DNA from: Planctomycetota bacterium
GTDB taxonomy: Bacteria; Planctomycetota; Planctomycetia; Planctomycetales; Planctomycetaceae
Assembly (NCBI GenBank): GCA_026692825.1
Contig: JAPLOC010000647.1
Span: forward strand, 1-6,240
Direction of reading: 5' to 3'
Length of the DNA: 6,240 nucleotides
The notes under the pieces are model-generated. The model made no database searches and was not told the origin of the DNA. It saw nothing but the letters and a program-made list of their open reading frames with translations. Below are positions 5,685 through 6,240 of the stretch, piece by piece; within the stretch, counting starts at the first letter, position 1; the number at the start of each line of letters is the position of its first letter. Position numbers and translations under genes: made by a program.

Positions 5685-6240
5685 GAGACCCCTTGCCGGC
5701 TCGCCCGGTAGGTGAAGGAGATCGGTGGCTAATTCGACCAACCGCCCGCTGGAATACCAAAATCGGCTGCGGTTCAGGAGTACCCGGCGAGTTCACCAAG
5801 CGCTTACCACAGCGCATGTCGCCTCAAAACCCCCTTTCTTTTTCCAGTTTTTTTCGTGTGTTTCGTGCCTTTCGTGGTTCCCAATCTCTGCTCGCACAGC
5901 GAGCATGCGATTTGACGCTGTGCCGGACGATTTCGCATCTGCGATAACCGAGCCCGTTGTTTGCCCGTGGTTTGACGGACAATTGGAACCACGAAAGGCA
6001 CGAAACACACGAAAGGCATACACAGTAATCAACCGCCCGCTTGGGCAGAGATTTGAACCAGCGTCATTGAAACAGACCTGAGCGCAAATCTGATTCACCT
6101 GCCTTTCAAAGGGGCAGGGGTCTCGAGCGAGAAGTGCCTCAATTGGTCCCGCGCTCGGTATCCGGATAGATCTGGCGTTGCCCGGATTGGGGATTTCGGC
6201 TATTGATCTGGACCCCATTTCCCCCGGGAGAGTCCAAGGA
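5685..6240. other. Gene-free stretch after psd
   Basis: About 556 bases with no convincing gene. It contains element B (5850-6016), a perfect small palindrome GCTCGC/GCGAGC (5890-5895 and 5899-5904) inside its spacer, and a hairpin CCTGCC/GGCAGG (6098-6103 and 6113-6118). A 141-codon minus-strand frame crosses the repeat, but its translation is repetitive (RHETHEK, FRVFRAFRG) and it is taken as spurious. A minus-strand frame enters from the right edge and stops at 6139; it may be the tail of a gene beyond the window, but 33 codons are too few to tell. No T-tract terminator for psd is evident. Confidence 0.65.
5850..6016. repeat. Inverted repeat with arms made of 9-base units (element B)
   Basis: The right arm (5990-6016) is three tandem 9-base units, CACGAAAGG, CACGAAACA, CACGAAAGG. 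The left arm (5850-5876) is the inverted copy, read as CCTTTCGTG, TGTTTCGTG and TTTTTCGTG units. A core of 30 bases (5852-5881 against 5985-6014) is perfectly complementary, including the GGAACC that flanks the units. Complementarity continues with CCAAT after a one-base offset. The spacer of about 103 bases has its own pairs: GCTCGC/GCGAGC at 5890-5904, and ATGCGA (5905-5910) with TCGCAT (5933-5938). It lies in non-coding DNA after psd with no transposase. The layout matches element A although the unit sequence is unrelated. Confidence 0.8.

Noticed and set aside
5793..6218. A 141-codon minus-strand open frame across the right-hand gene-free stretch.
   Set aside because: Its translation is driven by the inverted repeat (RHETHEK and FRVFRAFRG segments) and has no domain or ribosome binding site.
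6139..6240. A minus-strand frame of 33 codons from the right edge, ending at a TGA, followed by a hairpin at 6098-6118.
   Set aside because: It could be the C-terminal tail of a gene outside the window, but it is too short and polar to recognise, and the hairpin lacks a T-run. Sequence to the right would settle it.

Overview
This window looks like ordinary chromosome from a bacterium of the phylum Planctomycetota. The assignment is an inference from three things: the high-GC coding style, the protein family variants present (an enolase next to a septum-initiator-like gene, a short-type phosphatidylserine decarboxylase with an extra N-terminal region, and a multi-spanning ABC-2 permease followed by an exporter), and gene-free stretches carrying dispersed inverted repeats. 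I see no phage, plasmid, CRISPR, tRNA or rRNA signal.

Layout, left to right. On the minus strand, positions 1-1614 hold two membrane transport genes transcribed leftward: an ABC-2 type permease (637-1614) and, 33 bases further on, the 5' part of a probable ABC exporter (1-603) that runs off the window. A small acylphosphatase gene (1829-2125, minus) lies upstream of them with its own candidate promoter. A gene-free stretch (2126-2622) carries an inverted repeat built of 9-base units. Next comes a two-gene minus-strand unit, enolase (3229-4533) followed by an FtsB/DivIC-like membrane coiled-coil protein (2623-3174). Enolase is divergent from a plus-strand phosphatidylserine decarboxylase (4683-5684). 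The last 556 bases have no convincing gene but contain a perfect 30-base inverted repeat, also built of 9-base units.

Functionally the genes are mostly housekeeping: glycolysis (eno), phosphatidylethanolamine synthesis (psd), acyl-phosphate hydrolysis (acylphosphatase), membrane transport, and a possible division or envelope factor. The points worth following are the two inverted repeats with the same 9-base-unit architecture but unrelated unit sequences, the septum-initiator-like protein with an extra C-terminal membrane helix, the N-terminal extension of the decarboxylase, and the long extracytoplasmic loop of the partial exporter. I found no clear new multi-gene system.
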